44,759 bases of DNA from Flavobacteriia bacterium (lineage in GTDB: Bacteria > Bacteroidota > Bacteroidia > Flavobacteriales_D > Crocinitomicaceae). This document shows positions 1 to 8,595 of this stretch, in pieces. A program made the translations under genes and the position numbers. Numbering within the stretch: the stretch's first letter is position 1; each line of letters begins with the position of its first letter. The DNA lies in NCBI GenBank assembly GCA_947446925.1, contig CANFHU010000023.1, forward strand, positions 1 through 44,759. Reading direction: 5' to 3'. The notes below the pieces were generated by a model that had not been told where the DNA came from, made no database searches, and worked only from the letters and a program-made list of their open reading frames with translations.

Positions 1-296
1 CGTAAGTCTAGCTCCGCTGATAGTTCACCCCATTCTTTTTTTGAAAACAAGTTAAGAATTATTGTCTTCAAATGATTTTGATTATTGAAAAATCAGAAGG
101 CAATAATCAATAATAACTATGGTACAAATCTAAAGGCTCCGCTGTTTTTTTTTACCGCGTAACAGTAATGAAGTTAATACTGCGGTTCAAACCAATTCAT
201 TTCCTCTACGAGCATCCAGTAGTAACTAAGTTTATCAAGTATTCTAAATCATCTCTCGAAAGTTTTCTAAACTTCTCTCGTCACTCTTCTTTCTTC
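1..296. other. Non-coding stretch at window start
   Basis: No gene can be supported here. Short open stretches run in from the left edge, the longest being 24 codons on the plus strand ending at 75, but none has recognisable protein character. The 9-mer GCTCCGCTG occurs at 11-19 and again at 136-144. Positions 240-300 are strongly pyrimidine-rich on the plus strand. No clear terminator follows the minus-strand gene that stops at 297. Confidence 0.5.
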
Positions 297-854
297 TTAC
301 TTCTTCAAATACATTTCCACGCGTTTAGTAATCAAGTTGAATAGTAATTTCGCGTCTTTTTCGTTCAGTTTCTTACCAAAACGAATAGTTTTACCAATAT
401 AATCAAACTCAATTCGCTCTCCATTTTGAATCCATGGGGAATTTTCCCAAACCGCTTGAAATGAATTTTCCTTCGGTTGTTGTGTTCTGAACTTTTGAAT
501 ATTCTCTAAAAAATAGTTGGTAGATTTACCATAGCCACGGATAGACTTTTTAATCGATAAACCATCTTTATCAATTTTAATTAATTCTTTTCCCCAAAGA
601 ATCCAAAACAAAGATTTTCCAACTTTAAATGCATAATACACCCAAAACACCAGAAAGATTACCACAATCAATTTTTCTTGTTCGTTTAATTTTAAGGTGT
701 TAAATGCCCAAAACATCGTTATCCCAATCACCATCCACATCGAAAACCAAGCACTCATTAATCCTTTGTGCCAAAATACATTTTCTGGAGCGATGACAAT
801 GGTTGTCTTATTACCTGCATCTTGAAAACTTGTACGTGTACCAATAAACTTCAT
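297..854 (-). CDS. Hypothetical two-TM membrane protein
   Basis: I do not recognise a named family. The 185-aa product has two hydrophobic segments at about residues 32-50 and 62-85, followed by a soluble domain of about 95 residues rich in beta-type sequence. That layout resembles small membrane proteins with a PH-like or YcxB-like cytoplasmic domain, but this is only a resemblance. It is the last gene of the minus-strand cluster running down from parA and starts 6 nt after the greA-like stop codon, so co-transcription is likely. No catalytic motif is visible. An inner-membrane protein of unknown function is the safe call. Confidence 0.75.
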   Translation of the reverse strand: MKFIGTRTSFQDAGNKTTIVIAPENVFWHKGLMSAWFSMWMVIGITMFWAFNTLKLNEQEKLIVVIFLVFWVYYAFKVGKSLFWILWGKELIKIDKDGLSIKKSIRGYGKSTNYFLENIQKFRTQQPKENSFQAVWENSPWIQNGERIEFDYIGKTIRFGKKLNEKDAKLLFNLITKRVEMYLKK

Positions 855-860
855 AACTTT

Positions 861-1310
861 TTAATTTAACGTTAATATCTCTGTAGTGCTACCATTAAAT
901 AACACACTTTCACCAACCTGCTTGCCAACTAATAAGCGTACCAAAGGAGCATCCATGCCTAAAGCAAAAAATGATTTACCTCCTTGTTCCACTTTACCCA
1001 AACCTATCGAAACGTAAAAATATCCTTTGTCGGTGAGTAACAAACTACCTAACTGCACCTTTGTATGGTTTGTATCTGTCTGTATGCGTTGAAATTGTTG
1101 TTGTAATACCAATAATTGGTTGATTTGATGGGTCAATTTTTCTTGTTCCAACTGCGCCATGGAAACTGCAGTTTCATGTTTATCACCCGCCGAACTTTTT
1201 GTATCCTCACTTGCTACCGCAGCGAAACTTCCAGCTAAAATGGATTTTAACGCTGTAATACGCGTTGCAAGTGCTTCTTTCAAAGATTGATGTGCTTCTA
1301 TTTTTGTCAT
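861..1310 (-). CDS. GreA/GreB-like C-terminal domain protein
   Basis: The 149-aa protein has a helical, probably coiled-coil N-terminal half (about residues 5-75, with conserved-looking KSSAGDKHE and MAQLEQEK stretches). The C-terminal beta domain, about residues 85-149, resembles the GreA/GreB C-terminal fold that binds RNA polymerase near the secondary channel. Homologues in Bacteroidota are often mislabelled 3-oxoacyl-ACP synthase, but no thiolase-type Cys/His/His catalytic residues are present. A transcription-factor-like role is inference. Its stop is 6 nt upstream of the 185-aa membrane gene, and its start overlaps the wbqC-like stop by 4 nt, which implies translational coupling. Confidence 0.75.
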   Translation of the reverse strand: MTKIEAHQSLKEALATRITALKSILAGSFAAVASEDTKSSAGDKHETAVSMAQLEQEKLTHQINQLLVLQQQFQRIQTDTNHTKVQLGSLLLTDKGYFYVSIGLGKVEQGGKSFFALGMDAPLVRLLVGKQVGESVLFNGSTTEILTLN

Positions 1311-1915
1311 GATTCACGCGGTATGAATAACGTACGAGCCATTGGTCCTAAATTAAAAATAGCATCCAAAATACTTAAATCTCCCACGAACGCTTGTTTA
1401 TCTTGAAAAACTTGAAAATAGTGGTATTCCTGCTGATAAGGATGTGCCGTATATCCAAAACGATAATCGGTATCCATGGATGTCACAGACTTAAATTCGG
1501 AAGAGCAGCTAATCGCTAAGGGGAGTTGTAACCACTGTTGGATGTGCGCTAAAATTTGAATATTAAAACCCACCAAATCTGGTGTTTCTTGATAAATCAA
1601 CGCTTTTACTTCCTCACCATAATGCTCAAAATATGCTGCATGTTTATACGCACTCTCCAAGGCGCGCCAGTGGTCCTTGCGCCAATCTTTGGTAGGGGAT
1701 ACAAGTATGTCTTTGGTTGCCGTTTTTGAACCGTTTGGTTTGATAATTGGAACACTTAATTCCTGCATTCCATTCGCCGTCAAGATTCGCGTACGGTTTC
1801 GCAAACTTTGTTTGACAAAATGTTCATGCACTTCCAACACAATGTCCGTATGCGCAACCAAATCTTTGTAATACGATATACTTCCAAAATAAGCAATTGG
1901 AAAAAGGGCAGACAT
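1307..1915 (-). CDS. WbqC family protein
   Basis: The 202-aa product matches the WbqC-like family. It has the N-terminal pattern PIAYFGSISYYKDL, then a QSLRNRTRI stretch, the typical WRKDHWRALESAYKHAAYFEHY block near residues 80-105, and a C-terminal NLGPMARTLF motif. WbqC-like proteins occur in polysaccharide or glycan loci and some are proposed to act in sugar transfer, but no precise reaction is established. The gene overlaps lepB by one nucleotide (TAATG arrangement on the minus strand) and overlaps the greA-like gene by 4 nt. It is therefore tightly coupled within the parA-to-lepB cluster. A conserved wbqC neighbour next to lepB is common in Flavobacteriia. Confidence 0.85.
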   Translation of the reverse strand: MSALFPIAYFGSISYYKDLVAHTDIVLEVHEHFVKQSLRNRTRILTANGMQELSVPIIKPNGSKTATKDILVSPTKDWRKDHWRALESAYKHAAYFEHYGEEVKALIYQETPDLVGFNIQILAHIQQWLQLPLAISCSSEFKSVTSMDTDYRFGYTAHPYQQEYHYFQVFQDKQAFVGDLSILDAIFNLGPMARTLFIPRES

Positions 1916-3897
1916 TACTTAATGAATTTAAGAATACGATCGTAACGGATATTTGTAAAGAAATTCAAGTTACTAAGTGGTGATTTGGACAACCAAACAA
2001 CCGAAGCTTTCCCTACGATATGGTCCTCAGGAACAAATCCCCAGAATCTTGAATCCGCAGAATTGTAACGATTATCTCCCATCAACCAGTAATAATTCAT
2101 CCCAAATTTATAGGTAGAAGTAACCTTACCATCAATACTAAATTTCCCGTTTTTTTCTACCAAGGTATGTCCTTCATAAGCAGTAATGATACGTCGATAC
2201 AAAGCAATATTTTTGGTAGTTAAGGTTACAACAGAACCTTTTACAGGAATGGTTATTTTCTCAAAGTTTGCAACAGAATTCCCATGATTTACATCACGAG
2301 GGAAATAACGCAAATTCTCCAATTTTTCAATCGCATTAAATCCTTTTAGAAGGGCTTCTTTTCGACGTTGTAATTCTGCACCTTTAGGAACGTTAATCTT
2401 AAATTTTGCATTTGGAAAATCATGTTTCAACTTAGCGAGTTCTGCACGCGTCAAATTCATTTCGAGTTCCATCGTATTCCCATTATCACTCAAGATCGAA
2501 TAATCCCCTCGCCAGCCTCGTACTGGATCATTTGGTGTGTCCGATGGCTCTAAACCATATTGTTCATACATCATATTGGTAAAGGAAGAAGTAGAACCGG
2601 TATTTTGGAAATTCGAAACGGTATATTGTAAATTTTGATGCTCAGCTACAAATGCCTTTTTACCATTGATATATAACACCGAATGCACTATTTCAAGTTT
2701 ATCTCCAGGTATACCAACACAACGTTTTATGTAGTTTTCTCGTTTGTCTACAGGACGATAAATTAAACCATAATGTTTAATCATTCTACCTTCTCGGTGA
2801 TCCATCGCAACTTTATCCACCGCTAACATTTTACGTGCTTTTGCCTTCCAACGATCTAAATGATCCAAAAATTCAGAACCTTTACTTGCCATAATACGAG
2901 CAGTAGCATTTTTATAAGCAATTTCATACACCTGGTTCGGTGTATTTCTCAGAGCAGGATTACTGGTAACAATACTATCAGCTATGCTACGCATAAAAGC
3001 ATCGCGGCCATATTTTTGAAAAAACATGCGTTCTGCTTCATCAATTAAAATTCCATGGTAATCATGTCCCATTAATCCATATGGCATACGTGGATCAAAT
3101 ACCGCTGTATCTCCCGAAGGATAATTAAACACCACAACATCGTTCCGTTTTACCTTTCCTAAACCTGGCAGACGCGTATAATTTATCGTTTCAATATCAG
3201 AATACGATTTAACATTAATGAATGGAATATTATTATGCACCAACGGAAACGATACTGGTGTTACCGGAACTTTACTTCCATACGCCAATTTGTTTACAAA
3301 CAAGAAATCGCCAACCAATAACGTTTTTTCCATGGACCCCGTAGGAATTTGGAAAGGTTCAAACACATACGTTCGTATAATACTTGCTGCAATCAATGCA
3401 AATAGAATTGTATCCCCCCATTCTTTGTAGGTAGATTTTTGGCCAGTTTTATCTTTACTAAAAAAACCAAAAATAAAAGCAACTATATGTCCAAGCAATG
3501 GAACTGCTAAAAATAAAACGATATGGTCGCCAATACGACGAGCTTCCACATCTTTAGGATTTGCCCAATTCGTTGGAGAAACAACTTCACTATCTTTTAG
3601 TTTTGCCATTAATAGGTAAGGGAAGAAAATCCCTTGTAAAGTATCTTGCCAAGAATATCTTCCAAATTTTCGGATATAACTTACGTTCACAACGGCCCAC
3701 ATCCAAATGTGGATACCCGGAAAAATCATTAATAAAGACCACCAAGGTTTATTAATTCCAATTTTAAATGCAACATAATAATTGTATCCAGGAATCAATG
3801 CTTCCCAAGATTTACGACCAGCTTTCTCAAAACTTGTCCACCACATAGCAAGGTAAGGGTGTACAAATAAGAATAAATAAAAATAAAGTACGTTCAT
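1915..3897 (-). CDS. lepB: Signal peptidase I, long Bacteroidota form
   Basis: This is the type I signal peptidase (S26) that removes Sec signal peptides at the inner membrane. The N-terminal ~150 residues form a hydrophobic multi-pass region (DUF5684-like), followed by the anchor helix at about 163-180. Box B, IPTGSMEKTL, gives the nucleophile Ser188. Box D, YIKRCVGIPGDK, gives the general-base Lys391. Box E, MGDNRYNSADSRFWG, lies at 606-620. About 200 residues separate Ser and Lys, far more than the ~55 in Escherichia coli, and a further insertion sits between boxes D and E. At 660 aa it is about twice the E. coli length. It starts 18 nt after the dapB stop codon and is part of the parAB-dapB-lepB cluster. 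Confidence 0.96.
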   Translation of the reverse strand: MNVLYFYLFLFVHPYLAMWWTSFEKAGRKSWEALIPGYNYYVAFKIGINKPWWSLLMIFPGIHIWMWAVVNVSYIRKFGRYSWQDTLQGIFFPYLLMAKLKDSEVVSPTNWANPKDVEARRIGDHIVLFLAVPLLGHIVAFIFGFFSKDKTGQKSTYKEWGDTILFALIAASIIRTYVFEPFQIPTGSMEKTLLVGDFLFVNKLAYGSKVPVTPVSFPLVHNNIPFINVKSYSDIETINYTRLPGLGKVKRNDVVVFNYPSGDTAVFDPRMPYGLMGHDYHGILIDEAERMFFQKYGRDAFMRSIADSIVTSNPALRNTPNQVYEIAYKNATARIMASKGSEFLDHLDRWKAKARKMLAVDKVAMDHREGRMIKHYGLIYRPVDKRENYIKRCVGIPGDKLEIVHSVLYINGKKAFVAEHQNLQYTVSNFQNTGSTSSFTNMMYEQYGLEPSDTPNDPVRGWRGDYSILSDNGNTMELEMNLTRAELAKLKHDFPNAKFKINVPKGAELQRRKEALLKGFNAIEKLENLRYFPRDVNHGNSVANFEKITIPVKGSVVTLTTKNIALYRRIITAYEGHTLVEKNGKFSIDGKVTSTYKFGMNYYWLMGDNRYNSADSRFWGFVPEDHIVGKASVVWLSKSPLSNLNFFTNIRYDRILKFIK

Positions 3898-3915
3898 AAT
3901 GATTTTGTTGTCGAA

Positions 3916-4641
3916 TTACATTTCTTTTAACATTTCTGAAATGGTGAACATCCCTTTTTTAGTAACTATCCATTCTGCGGATAATACAGCACCCAACGCA
4001 AAACCACGACGATTGTGTGCTTGATGCGTAATCGAAATAGTATCAATAGGAGAGGAGTATGCTACAGTATGCGTTCCTGGCACATCTGGAATGCGATGCG
4101 CTACCACACCCAATTGCCCATCAGCAGTATGCGGAACTTCCCCTTCAGCACATACCCAAGAAAAATACGAATGGTTATTTTGAATGATATCATTCGCTAG
4201 TGAAATAGCTGTTCCACTTGGAGCATCTACTTTTTGTGTATGGTGAATTTCGTCAATCGACGGTTTATATTCAGAATAAGGACTTAATAATTGCGCTAAT
4301 TTACGATTCAACTCGAAAAATAAGTTTACCCCAATACTAAAATTACTTGCGTACAATAAACTACCATTTGTTACAGCAACCATTTTCTCCACCTCTGAAA
4401 TTTGTTCATTCCAGCCTGTTGTACCAACTACAATCGGCGTATTATTCTCTAATGTTTTTTGGATGTGCTCTAGTGCTAAATTTGGTTTTGTAAATTCTAT
4501 CACCACATCCACCATATCCACATCTTTCACCGTTAAAGGAAAAACACTATTGGATTTAAATAAGATTTCGTGTCCACGTTCGATGGCAATTTCTTCAATC
4601 GCTTTGCCCATTTTTCCATAACCTACTAATCCTATTTTCAT
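3916..4641 (-). CDS. dapB: 4-hydroxy-tetrahydrodipicolinate reductase
   Basis: DapB reduces 4-hydroxy-tetrahydrodipicolinate with NAD(P)H in the diaminopimelate/lysine pathway, which feeds peptidoglycan synthesis in the cytoplasm. The 241-aa protein has the N-terminal Rossmann motif GYGKMG (residues 7-12), a GTTGW loop, and the substrate-binding and catalytic block EIHHTQKVDAPSGTA. Its length fits the compact Bacteroidota form, somewhat shorter than the ~270-aa proteobacterial enzyme. It lies between the DUF5683 gene (124-nt gap) and lepB (18-nt gap). I see no TAnnTTTG promoter in the upstream gap, so readthrough from the parA transcript is plausible. Confidence 0.96.
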   Translation of the reverse strand: MKIGLVGYGKMGKAIEEIAIERGHEILFKSNSVFPLTVKDVDMVDVVIEFTKPNLALEHIQKTLENNTPIVVGTTGWNEQISEVEKMVAVTNGSLLYASNFSIGVNLFFELNRKLAQLLSPYSEYKPSIDEIHHTQKVDAPSGTAISLANDIIQNNHSYFSWVCAEGEVPHTADGQLGVVAHRIPDVPGTHTVAYSSPIDTISITHQAHNRRGFALGAVLSAEWIVTKKGMFTISEMLKEM

Positions 4642-4765
4642 AATTTATTCTATTACGTGAAACAATTTTGTATTTTTCGACCTAAATATAAGGTTTTCTT
4701 CTTGATTTAGGTTTTGGTAAATTTTAAAAATTCTATTTTTTAACTTTCTTTCCTTGTTAACTTCA

Positions 4766-5311
4766 CTAATTGAAGTTAAAAGTAAGTTGAACCCCTGCTG
4801 TACTCTGTAGGTAAGTAGGTTGAACTTGCATAGTTATATTAGGACTTATATCAAAATGAAGAAAGTGAGCATCTATCGAAGCTTCAATGATTTGTAATGC
4901 ATACACACCGCCAACCAACAAACCAAACATTGTACGTTTTCTAACCGCACTTTCATGTAGCGTAATTAAATCGCTCGCAGTATAATTTGCCCATTTAGCA
5001 GAAATTAAAGTGCTATTTTTTTCTCGATTATAATACTCTGTTCGAATTTCACTTTCCGTTCGAACTGCATCTAAAAATAAACTACCTGTACCAAGTAAGG
5101 ATGCATAAATAATTGGCACCTTCCAATACGCTCCATAACGTCCTTTTGGACTGTAATACTGATTGTACACTTGTCCTGCCCCAGGAATAACGAAGGACCA
5201 AATAGCTGCTTTCTTAGGTGTATGCGCACTTAATTGGATGGAATCTTCCGTAGTTCGTTGTCCAAAAACATTAAAACAAATTAAAATAAAAATGAAAAAG
5301 AGTATTTTCAT
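4766..5311 (-). CDS. DUF5683 domain protein, signal peptide
   Basis: The 181-aa protein starts with a signal peptide (ILFFIFILICFNVFG, cleavage probably near Gln18). It then shows the DUF5683 signature HTPKKAAIWSFVIPGAGQVYN followed by YWKVPIIYA. Two further hydrophobic stretches occur at about 69-82 and 129-145. DUF5683 proteins are widespread in Bacteroidota next to parB and dapB, with no assigned function. The start codon overlaps the parB stop by 4 nt, so it is translationally coupled to parB. Location is probably inner membrane or envelope; the function is not known. Confidence 0.85.
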   Translation of the reverse strand: MKILFFIFILICFNVFGQRTTEDSIQLSAHTPKKAAIWSFVIPGAGQVYNQYYSPKGRYGAYWKVPIIYASLLGTGSLFLDAVRTESEIRTEYYNREKNSTLISAKWANYTASDLITLHESAVRKRTMFGLLVGGVYALQIIEASIDAHFLHFDISPNITMQVQPTYLQSTAGVQLTFNFN

Positions 5312-6213
5312 TTATTCAATATTTCTATAATACGATTTAAATCCACTTCTGAATTGAATTGGATTGTGATTTTTCCAGAACCATTTGCAGCCTTTTTTAT
5401 TTCTACTCTGGTAGAAGTTTTATCGGAATAATGATTGCAAAAATCACGTTGTACCGAATTAATAGAAAGAATGGCAGGTGTTGATTTTGTTGGTGGCGTT
5501 TTTGTTACTGAAACCCCATCGCGGATCATTACTTCTAATTCACGTACCGATAACTGTTCGTTTAAAACACGTTCATGTAATTCTAATTGTAATTCTTCTT
5601 CACCTGCAGAAACTAATGCACGTGCATGTCCCATGGAAATTTGACCATCGCGGACGGATTTTTGTATTTCCGCTGGTAATTTTAACAAACGTAAATGATT
5701 CGTAATACTCGATCTACTTTTAGCAATTTTTTGACTCATTTGCTCTTGGGTTAAAGAACATTCTTCAATAAGTCGTTGGTAGGAGAGTGCTACTTCAATA
5801 GCATTTAAATCTTCACGTTGAATATTCTCCACCAAAGCCATTTCCAACATCTCTTGATCATTCGCTACACGAACATACGCTGGAACTTCTGTTAATCCAG
5901 CAATTTGCGAAGCTCTAAAACGACGTTCACCAGAAATGAGTTGGTATTTACCTCTTCCGGTACTACGAAGAGTTAATGGCTGAATAATACCATGAACTTC
6001 AATACTTTTACTTAATTCTTCTAATGCTTCTTGTTCAAAATGTGTACGTGGATTAAAAGGATTTGCTTCGATATCTTGAATAGAAATCAAGGAAACAGAG
6101 CCAATCGCACTTTTATCCTCCCCATTCGATTTGTTGGATAAATCTGGAGCATTTTCCAAAAGAGCCCCTAATCCTCTACCTAGTCCACCTTTTTTCTTTT
6201 GTTCAGCACCCAT
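5308..6213 (-). CDS. parB: Chromosome partitioning protein ParB
   Basis: ParB is a CTP-dependent DNA clamp that loads at parS sites and works with ParA to segregate chromosome origins. The 301-aa protein begins with the typical GGLGRGLGALL motif. Its CTP-binding motif GERRFR is at residues 95-100, the ENIQRE box at 129-134, and a helix-turn-helix follows at about 150-185 (SQKIAKSRSSITNHLRLL). The C-terminal ~60 residues form the dimerisation domain. It lies 1 nt after parA and overlaps the DUF5683 gene. A parS-like half-site occurs about 650 bp away at 4649-4664. Confidence 0.97.
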   Translation of the reverse strand: MGAEQKKKGGLGRGLGALLENAPDLSNKSNGEDKSAIGSVSLISIQDIEANPFNPRTHFEQEALEELSKSIEVHGIIQPLTLRSTGRGKYQLISGERRFRASQIAGLTEVPAYVRVANDQEMLEMALVENIQREDLNAIEVALSYQRLIEECSLTQEQMSQKIAKSRSSITNHLRLLKLPAEIQKSVRDGQISMGHARALVSAGEEELQLELHERVLNEQLSVRELEVMIRDGVSVTKTPPTKSTPAILSINSVQRDFCNHYSDKTSTRVEIKKAANGSGKITIQFNSEVDLNRIIEILNK

Positions 6214-6214
6214 G

Positions 6215-7015
6215 TTATAATGAAATTGTTTTATCGTTATTGGAAATATTTGTCAAATCATTTTTTTGTAAAATTTCGCGCGCAAAATTTAAATAATTAA
6301 TCGCGCCTTTACTTGCAGCATCGTGCATAACAATTGTTTCACCAAAACTCGGTGCTTCTGCAAGTTTGGTGGTACGATGAACTACAGTTTCAAAAACCAA
6401 CTCTTGAAAATGCGCTTTTACTTCATCTACCACTTGGTTAGCCAATCTTAAACGAGAATCATACATCGTAAGTAGTATACCTTCGATTTCTAATTTTTCA
6501 TTTAATCTACCTTGTACAATTTTAATGGTATTCAACAATTTACTCAAACCTTCCAATGCATAATATTCACATTGAACAGGTATAATTACAGAATCAGCAG
6601 CAGTTAAGGCATTTAATGTAATTAATCCTAAAGAAGGGGAACAATCAATAATGATAAAATCATAGGAATCTCGCACTTTTTGCAATGCGTTGCGAAGCAT
6701 ATATTCACGGTTTGGAAGGTTAATCATTTCTAATTCTGCACCAACTAAATCCATGTGAGAAGGTAAGATGTCCAAATGTGGATTATCTGTCTGAATAATA
6801 ATCTCGCGTGGATCAATATCATTAATCAAACACTCATATAAATTACGTGTGTTTTTAGGATCTAATCCGACGCCAGAGGTAGCATTTGCTTGCGGATCGG
6901 CATCTACCAATAAGGTTCTTTTTTCTAAAACTCCTAAACTTCCACTTAAATTTATTGAAGTAGTTGTTTTCCCAACTCCACCTTTTTGATTCGCTACAGC
7001 AATAATCTTACCCAT
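6215..7015 (-). CDS. parA: Chromosome partitioning ATPase ParA/Soj
   Basis: ParA is a Walker-type ATPase that forms dynamic gradients on the nucleoid and moves ParB-parS complexes. The 266-aa protein has the deviant Walker A motif KGGVGKTTTS at residues 11-20, the DADPQANAT motif after strand 2, and the Walker B-like IIDCSPSLG. This is the chromosomal (Soj-like) length with no N-terminal DNA-binding extension. It is the first gene of the cluster that continues through parB. The upstream gap 7016-7111 holds only an imperfect -7 element (TTCCTTTG on the minus strand, 7051-7058). Confidence 0.97.
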   Translation of the reverse strand: MGKIIAVANQKGGVGKTTTSINLSGSLGVLEKRTLLVDADPQANATSGVGLDPKNTRNLYECLINDIDPREIIIQTDNPHLDILPSHMDLVGAELEMINLPNREYMLRNALQKVRDSYDFIIIDCSPSLGLITLNALTAADSVIIPVQCEYYALEGLSKLLNTIKIVQGRLNEKLEIEGILLTMYDSRLRLANQVVDEVKAHFQELVFETVVHRTTKLAEAPSFGETIVMHDAASKGAINYLNFAREILQKNDLTNISNNDKTISL

Positions 7016-7111
7016 TTCTTTGAATTTTGACTATAAAGATAAACTATTCGCAAAGGAAATTTAAGGATTTCAGGCAAAATAGTTATTAACTTTTAATGTT
7101 AGAAATTGATT

Positions 7112-7444
7112 TTACAGACTCTCAAAAGTAAAAGAATCGTCTGATTTATCATTTCTTACAAAAGAATCTGTTCTAAAATCTCCGGATTCATTTAACTCAT
7201 TTAACTTATCCATAATTTCATCTAAACCCTCTTTAAATTTCGCAAAATCTTCTTTATATAAAAAAATCTTATGCTTCTGAAAATACTCTCTACCATCTTC
7301 AAAAACCTTTTTACTCTCTGTCAAAGTCAAATACAACTCATTTCCTTTGGTAGTTTTGATATCAAAAAAGTATGTTCTTTTACCTGCTTTTACAGATTTA
7401 CTAAATACTTCATCATTACGATCATTTCTTTTTTCATATTCCAT
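7112..7444 (-). CDS. DUF3276 (PUR-alpha-like) protein
   Basis: The 110-aa protein matches DUF3276, a bacterial PUR-domain family known from Bacteroidota and Spirochaetes. Such single-repeat proteins dimerise into a whirly-like fold, and the Borrelia homologue binds nucleic acid. The PUR-type core spans about residues 10-85 (SVKAGKRTYFFDIK, ELYLTLTESKK, RFFL-like KHKIFLYKEDFAKF), followed by an acidic tail. A nucleic-acid-binding regulator is the likely role, by family. It is separated by 96 nt from parA and by 176 nt from the gene upstream. A perfect -7 element (7567-7574) would give a leader of about 115 nt. Confidence 0.85.
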   Translation of the reverse strand: MEYEKRNDRNDEVFSKSVKAGKRTYFFDIKTTKGNELYLTLTESKKVFEDGREYFQKHKIFLYKEDFAKFKEGLDEIMDKLNELNESGDFRTDSFVRNDKSDDSFTFESL

Positions 7445-7566
7445 AACCTATCAATTAAAAAAGTTAATAAAAAATTAGTTTGCTAATTAAGTCCTATTTA
7501 AGATATAAATATACAGCTTAATTTTGTTTGTCAACGTGTTAATACACTAGTTTTTAAGCGAATTAA

Positions 7567-7574
7567 CAAATGTA
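7567..7574 (-). promoter_or_regulatory. -7 promoter element upstream of DUF3276 gene
   Basis: On the minus strand this reads TACATTTG, a perfect TAnnTTTG Bacteroidota -7 element. It lies about 120 nt upstream of the DUF3276 start. No convincing TTG -33 box sits at the usual spacing, so confidence is moderate. The 20-bp repeat copy at 7582-7601 lies immediately upstream. Confidence 0.4.
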
Positions 7575-7581
7575 ACATGTA

Positions 7582-7601
7582 TTTCACATCTTAATAACGT
7601 A
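7582..7601. repeat. 20-bp direct repeat, copy 1
   Basis: This copy matches 8590-8609 at 19 of 20 positions (C versus T at the sixth base). It sits in the intergenic region downstream of the 324-aa gene. In copy 2 the same sequence covers the start codon and 14-nt leader of that gene. Read on the minus strand, copy 1 ends in GTGAAA where copy 2 has ATGAAA. Confidence 0.85.
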
Positions 7602-7620
7602 AAACTTTTTAAATCGTTGT

Positions 7621-8595
7621 TTATTTTTTTCTCGGACGAGGAATTACTGGAGTATGAACACCACCACCACCAGGAGCACTTTTATCCGATGGATCGACCC
7701 ATTCGTTCGGTACTTCTACTTCCATTATTTTACCAGTAGCGGGATCAATAGTGGTTTGTTTAATAGTTTGTTTATCAGGAGAATTAATTCCAATCACATC
7801 TTCTTTTAACACCCATTTATCTTCTTCAAAAATATAGGCATCATGCGACATATCAGGTACATAATACTCGTAAAAACCAGTCATTGAAGGAGATTCAGGG
7901 GATAGGTGATCAAAGATGATGCGTTCAAAATTGACTTCATATTTCAAACTCATCAAGGATTTTTTAGAATATTCAAAACATACACGTCTTTTTACCTCTC
8001 GCTTATTTTTAAAAACTAAATCACCAAATTTCACGTGAGTTCCATGTATACTTATTACGTCTATTAATTTAGAATGACTCAATGTACCATTACTACGCCA
8101 ACCTAAAAGTGTATATAATTTTTTTGATCCTTTTTCAATTGGAATAATTTTATAATACAGGGCACCGTACCAATTATTTTCCGTCAAAACATCCTGTGAC
8201 ATAGGTGAAATAGTGCTTTTTTCTAAAAATTCAATCACTTTATTTTTATGTTTTCGCTTTCCTTTACGAACTAAAAAACAATAAAATCGATTCGAAGCAT
8301 CTTCCATTTCAACATTCCAACAATAAAGTTTAAAAGCATTATCTGGACTTGTTATAATACCTAACGAAGTAAGTGACTCAAAAGAATAACTATAAGAAGT
8401 AGGATACTGAATCGTTTCCAACAAATAATCCCTAAAAACTGTATTAGCGTTTATTTTATCTTGATCTGTAGAAGATTTGCGAAGTGTATTTAAAAAAATA
8501 GCCAATCGCTTTTCACGATTGGCTATTAATGTATCTTTTTGACTAAATAATGATGTAGATACTAGACATAAAAGGAAGATAGATACTGCTTTCAT
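7621..8595 (-). CDS. Secreted hypothetical, conserved in Bacteroidota
   Basis: I know no functional name for this 324-aa protein, but its pattern recalls an uncharacterised secreted family seen across Bacteroidota. It has a signal peptide (residues 1-19, SLFSQ end). A central domain carries KLYCWNVEMED, the aromatic ENNWYGALYYKIIP near 140-153, and TLLGWRSNG. The later block FDHLSPESPSMTGFYEYYVPD is followed by YIFEEDKWVLKEDV. The C-terminus is proline- and glycine-rich (GGGGVHTP then PRPRKK). No lipobox or T9SS tail is seen, so it is probably periplasmic. The start codon lies inside one copy of a 20-bp repeat and 7 nt from a 12-bp palindrome. It lies 32 nt downstream of the ferredoxin gene. 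Confidence 0.75.
   Translation of the reverse strand: MKAVSIFLLCLVSTSLFSQKDTLIANREKRLAIFLNTLRKSSTDQDKINANTVFRDYLLETIQYPTSYSYSFESLTSLGIITSPDNAFKLYCWNVEMEDASNRFYCFLVRKGKRKHKNKVIEFLEKSTISPMSQDVLTENNWYGALYYKIIPIEKGSKKLYTLLGWRSNGTLSHSKLIDVISIHGTHVKFGDLVFKNKREVKRRVCFEYSKKSLMSLKYEVNFERIIFDHLSPESPSMTGFYEYYVPDMSHDAYIFEEDKWVLKEDVIGINSPDKQTIKQTTIDPATGKIMEVEVPNEWVDPSDKSAPGGGGVHTPVIPRPRKK

Noticed and set aside
184-193. GGTTCAAACC resembling a tRNA T-loop
   Set aside because: No acceptor stem, anticodon stem or D-loop can be folded around it, and there is no CCA-proximal pairing.
861-1310. 3-oxoacyl-ACP synthase annotation common for this family
   Set aside because: At 149 aa with no thiolase catalytic residues, it fits a GreA/GreB-like protein instead.
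4680-4712. 8-bp inverted repeat ACCTAAAT/ATTTAGGT as a terminator between the DUF5683 gene and dapB
   Set aside because: The loop is 17 nt, the stem is AT-rich, and no T-run follows on the minus strand.
5616-5627. Palindrome ATGCACGTGCAT as a possible parS or operator
   Set aside because: It lies inside parB, where it encodes part of GHARAL. Only the CACGTG core fits parS, with no match at the outer positions.
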